From NCBI GenBank assembly GCA_027066935.1, contig JAMOMX010000118.1, forward strand, positions 1-14,821: a stretch of 14,821 nt of DNA, given 5' to 3'. Position numbers and translations under genes: made by a program. Source of the stretch: Sulfurimonas sp. (GTDB lineage: Bacteria > Campylobacterota > Campylobacteria > Campylobacterales > Sulfurimonadaceae). Position 1 is the stretch's first letter. Each line of letters opens with the position of its first letter. The notes under the pieces were generated by a model, which was given only the letters and a program-made list of their open reading frames with translations, did no database searches and was not told the origin of the DNA. Below are positions 13,741 through 14,821 of the stretch, one piece after another.

Positions 13741-14821
13741 TTATTTAAGTGAATTAAGTTGCTCTAATACTTTTTCTTGTTTTACCTTTGCATCTGTTAA
13801 TAATGTACGATTTTTTTCTAGTACATCTTCAGGTGCATTTGCTACAAATCTTTCGTTGTTTAGCATTTTAGAAACTTTATCAATCTCTTTTTGTAATTTT
13901 TCATCTTGTTTTGTAAGTTTTGAGATGATAGAGCTTAAATCTATAGAATCTGTAGGGATAAATGTTTCACACAAATTAGAGATATCACTAACAGAGTTTT
14001 CAATCTTAGTCTGTGTAAATTCAACATTTTCAACTTTTGCAAGTTTTAGTATAAATGGTAACATCATCTCTTTTTGTTTGTCTGTTAATCCCTCTACTTT
14101 TACAAATGCTTTATCTATTTTTTGATTAGCCAAATCTACCAATACCTTTGCTCGTCTAATAGATATAATAACATCCATAATAAGCTCAAAAGTTTTTTCT
14201 TCTTTACGCTTTTTAGTTTTATGAGGGTATGGTTTAATCATAATAGATTCATCAGTTTCAAGTGAAGTTCCTGATAAATCATGATATAGATATTCTGTAA
14301 CAAACGGCATAAATGGGTGTAAAAGTTTCATAGCCTCTTTAAAAACTGCTCCAAGCTCTATGATGGAGTCTTTGTCTGCTTTACTTAGCTCAATTCCCCA
14401 ACCACAAAATTCATTCCAAATAAATCTATAGATGATAGTCGCCGCGTCATTAAACTTGTAAGAATCTAAAGCTTCACGAACTTCAAGAGTAGCTTGATTT
14501 AGGCGGGAAGTCATATATTTTGCTAGGTCAGTTTTTAGACAAAAACTAGTTAAATCTGGAAATTTGTCTTCATTCATCTTTAGATATACTGAAGCGTTAT
14601 AGAGTTTATTTGTAAAGTTGCGGTTTAGCTCCAGTTTTTCTGTACTCATACGGATATCACGACCTTGAGCGGCACTAATTGCAAGGGTAAAACGAAGTAT
14701 ATCAGCAGAGTATTCATTTACCATATCAAGAGGGTCAATCACATTACCCTTTGATTTACTCATCTTATCACCTTTTTCATCTCTTACTAGTGCGTGAAGG
14801 TAGATGTGGTTAAATGGTAAC
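13741..14821 (-). CDS. valS: valyl-tRNA synthetase, C-terminal part (cut by window edge)
   Basis: The frame is open to the window edge, giving about 359 residues of the C-terminal part of this class I synthetase, which charges tRNA-Val. The fragment begins FNHIYLHALVRDEKGDKMSKSKGN, so the KMSKS catalytic loop is at residues 19-23. An internal ATG within KMSKS (14763) is not a real start. The anticodon-binding helical domain follows (about 45-200). The last ~60 residues are the Lys/Glu-rich coiled coil (KLQKEIDKVSKMLNNERF, then EQLNSLK) typical of ValS and absent from IleS and LeuS. The catalytic HIGH motif and editing domain lie outside the window. Confidence 0.95.
   Translation of the reverse strand, partial: LPFNHIYLHALVRDEKGDKMSKSKGNVIDPLDMVNEYSADILRFTLAISAAQGRDIRMSTEKLELNRNFTNKLYNASVYLKMNEDKFPDLTSFCLKTDLAKYMTSRLNQATLEVREALDSYKFNDAATIIYRFIWNEFCGWGIELSKADKDSIIELGAVFKEAMKLLHPFMPFVTEYLYHDLSGTSLETDESIMIKPYPHKTKKRKEEKTFELIMDVIISIRRAKVLVDLANQKIDKAFVKVEGLTDKQKEMMLPFILKLAKVENVEFTQTKIENSVSDISNLCETFIPTDSIDLSSIISKLTKQDEKLQKEIDKVSKMLNNERFVANAPEDVLEKNRTLLTDAKVKQEKVLEQLNSLK

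Noticed and set aside
1..14821. CRISPR array, tRNA/rRNA genes, insertion sequences, phase-variable poly-G tracts
   Set aside because: Reading both strands showed no regularly spaced repeats, cloverleaf-like sequence, terminal inverted repeats with a transposase, or G/C homopolymer runs.

Overview
This 14.8 kb AT-rich window looks like ordinary chromosome of a free-living Campylobacterota (epsilonproteobacterium), probably close to Sulfurimonas or a relative. The basis is the long epsilon-type DapD, the FlgF/FlgG pair behind a sigma-54 promoter, the short RseP with one PDZ domain, the TPR-like + CiaD-like + PurU cluster, and promoters that mostly show a clear TATAAT box without a -35 box. This assignment is by recognition, with no database search. 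I see no tRNA, rRNA, CRISPR array, insertion sequence, phage structural gene or transposase.

Layout. (1) 1-1664, plus strand: the last codons of a probable pgsA, then rseP (site-2 protease) and an uncharacterised four-helix membrane protein. (2) 1690-4236, minus strand: rpoD (housekeeping sigma factor), followed 12 bp downstream by an uncharacterised protein that resembles a PAS domain joined to a degenerate histidine-kinase ATPase domain. (3) 4237-4410: a divergent promoter region with a TATAAT box for rpoD and a sigma-54 (-24/-12) promoter for the flagellar rod genes flgF-flgG, which end at a hairpin. (4) 6127-9813, plus strand: one tightly packed operon of leuD, leuB, a small TPR-like protein, a CiaD-like protein, purU, trmL and a 50-residue membrane peptide. 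(5) 9814-12061: a 27-codon minus-strand gene for a strongly amphipathic peptide, divergent from an operon with a CI/LexA-like S24 regulator and an SH3-NlpC/P60 lipoprotein. (6) 12058-14821, minus strand: a miniature flagellar rod-like protein, dapD, and the 3' part of valS, which runs off the window.

How the genes fit together. Most are housekeeping functions: envelope proteolysis, transcription, rod assembly, leucine synthesis, one-carbon metabolism, tRNA modification, lysine/peptidoglycan precursor synthesis and Val-tRNA charging. The less ordinary material is in 9814-12363. There a candidate autoregulated, possibly self-cleaving repressor is co-transcribed with a cell-wall hydrolase lipoprotein and diverges from an amphipathic micropeptide gene that a normal annotation would miss. 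Next to it is a minimal rod-family protein that retains little beyond the two terminal segments used for axial assembly.

No intergenic stretch exceeds 300 bases. The longest, 9814-10026, holds the micropeptide gene, two promoters and a repeated candidate operator.
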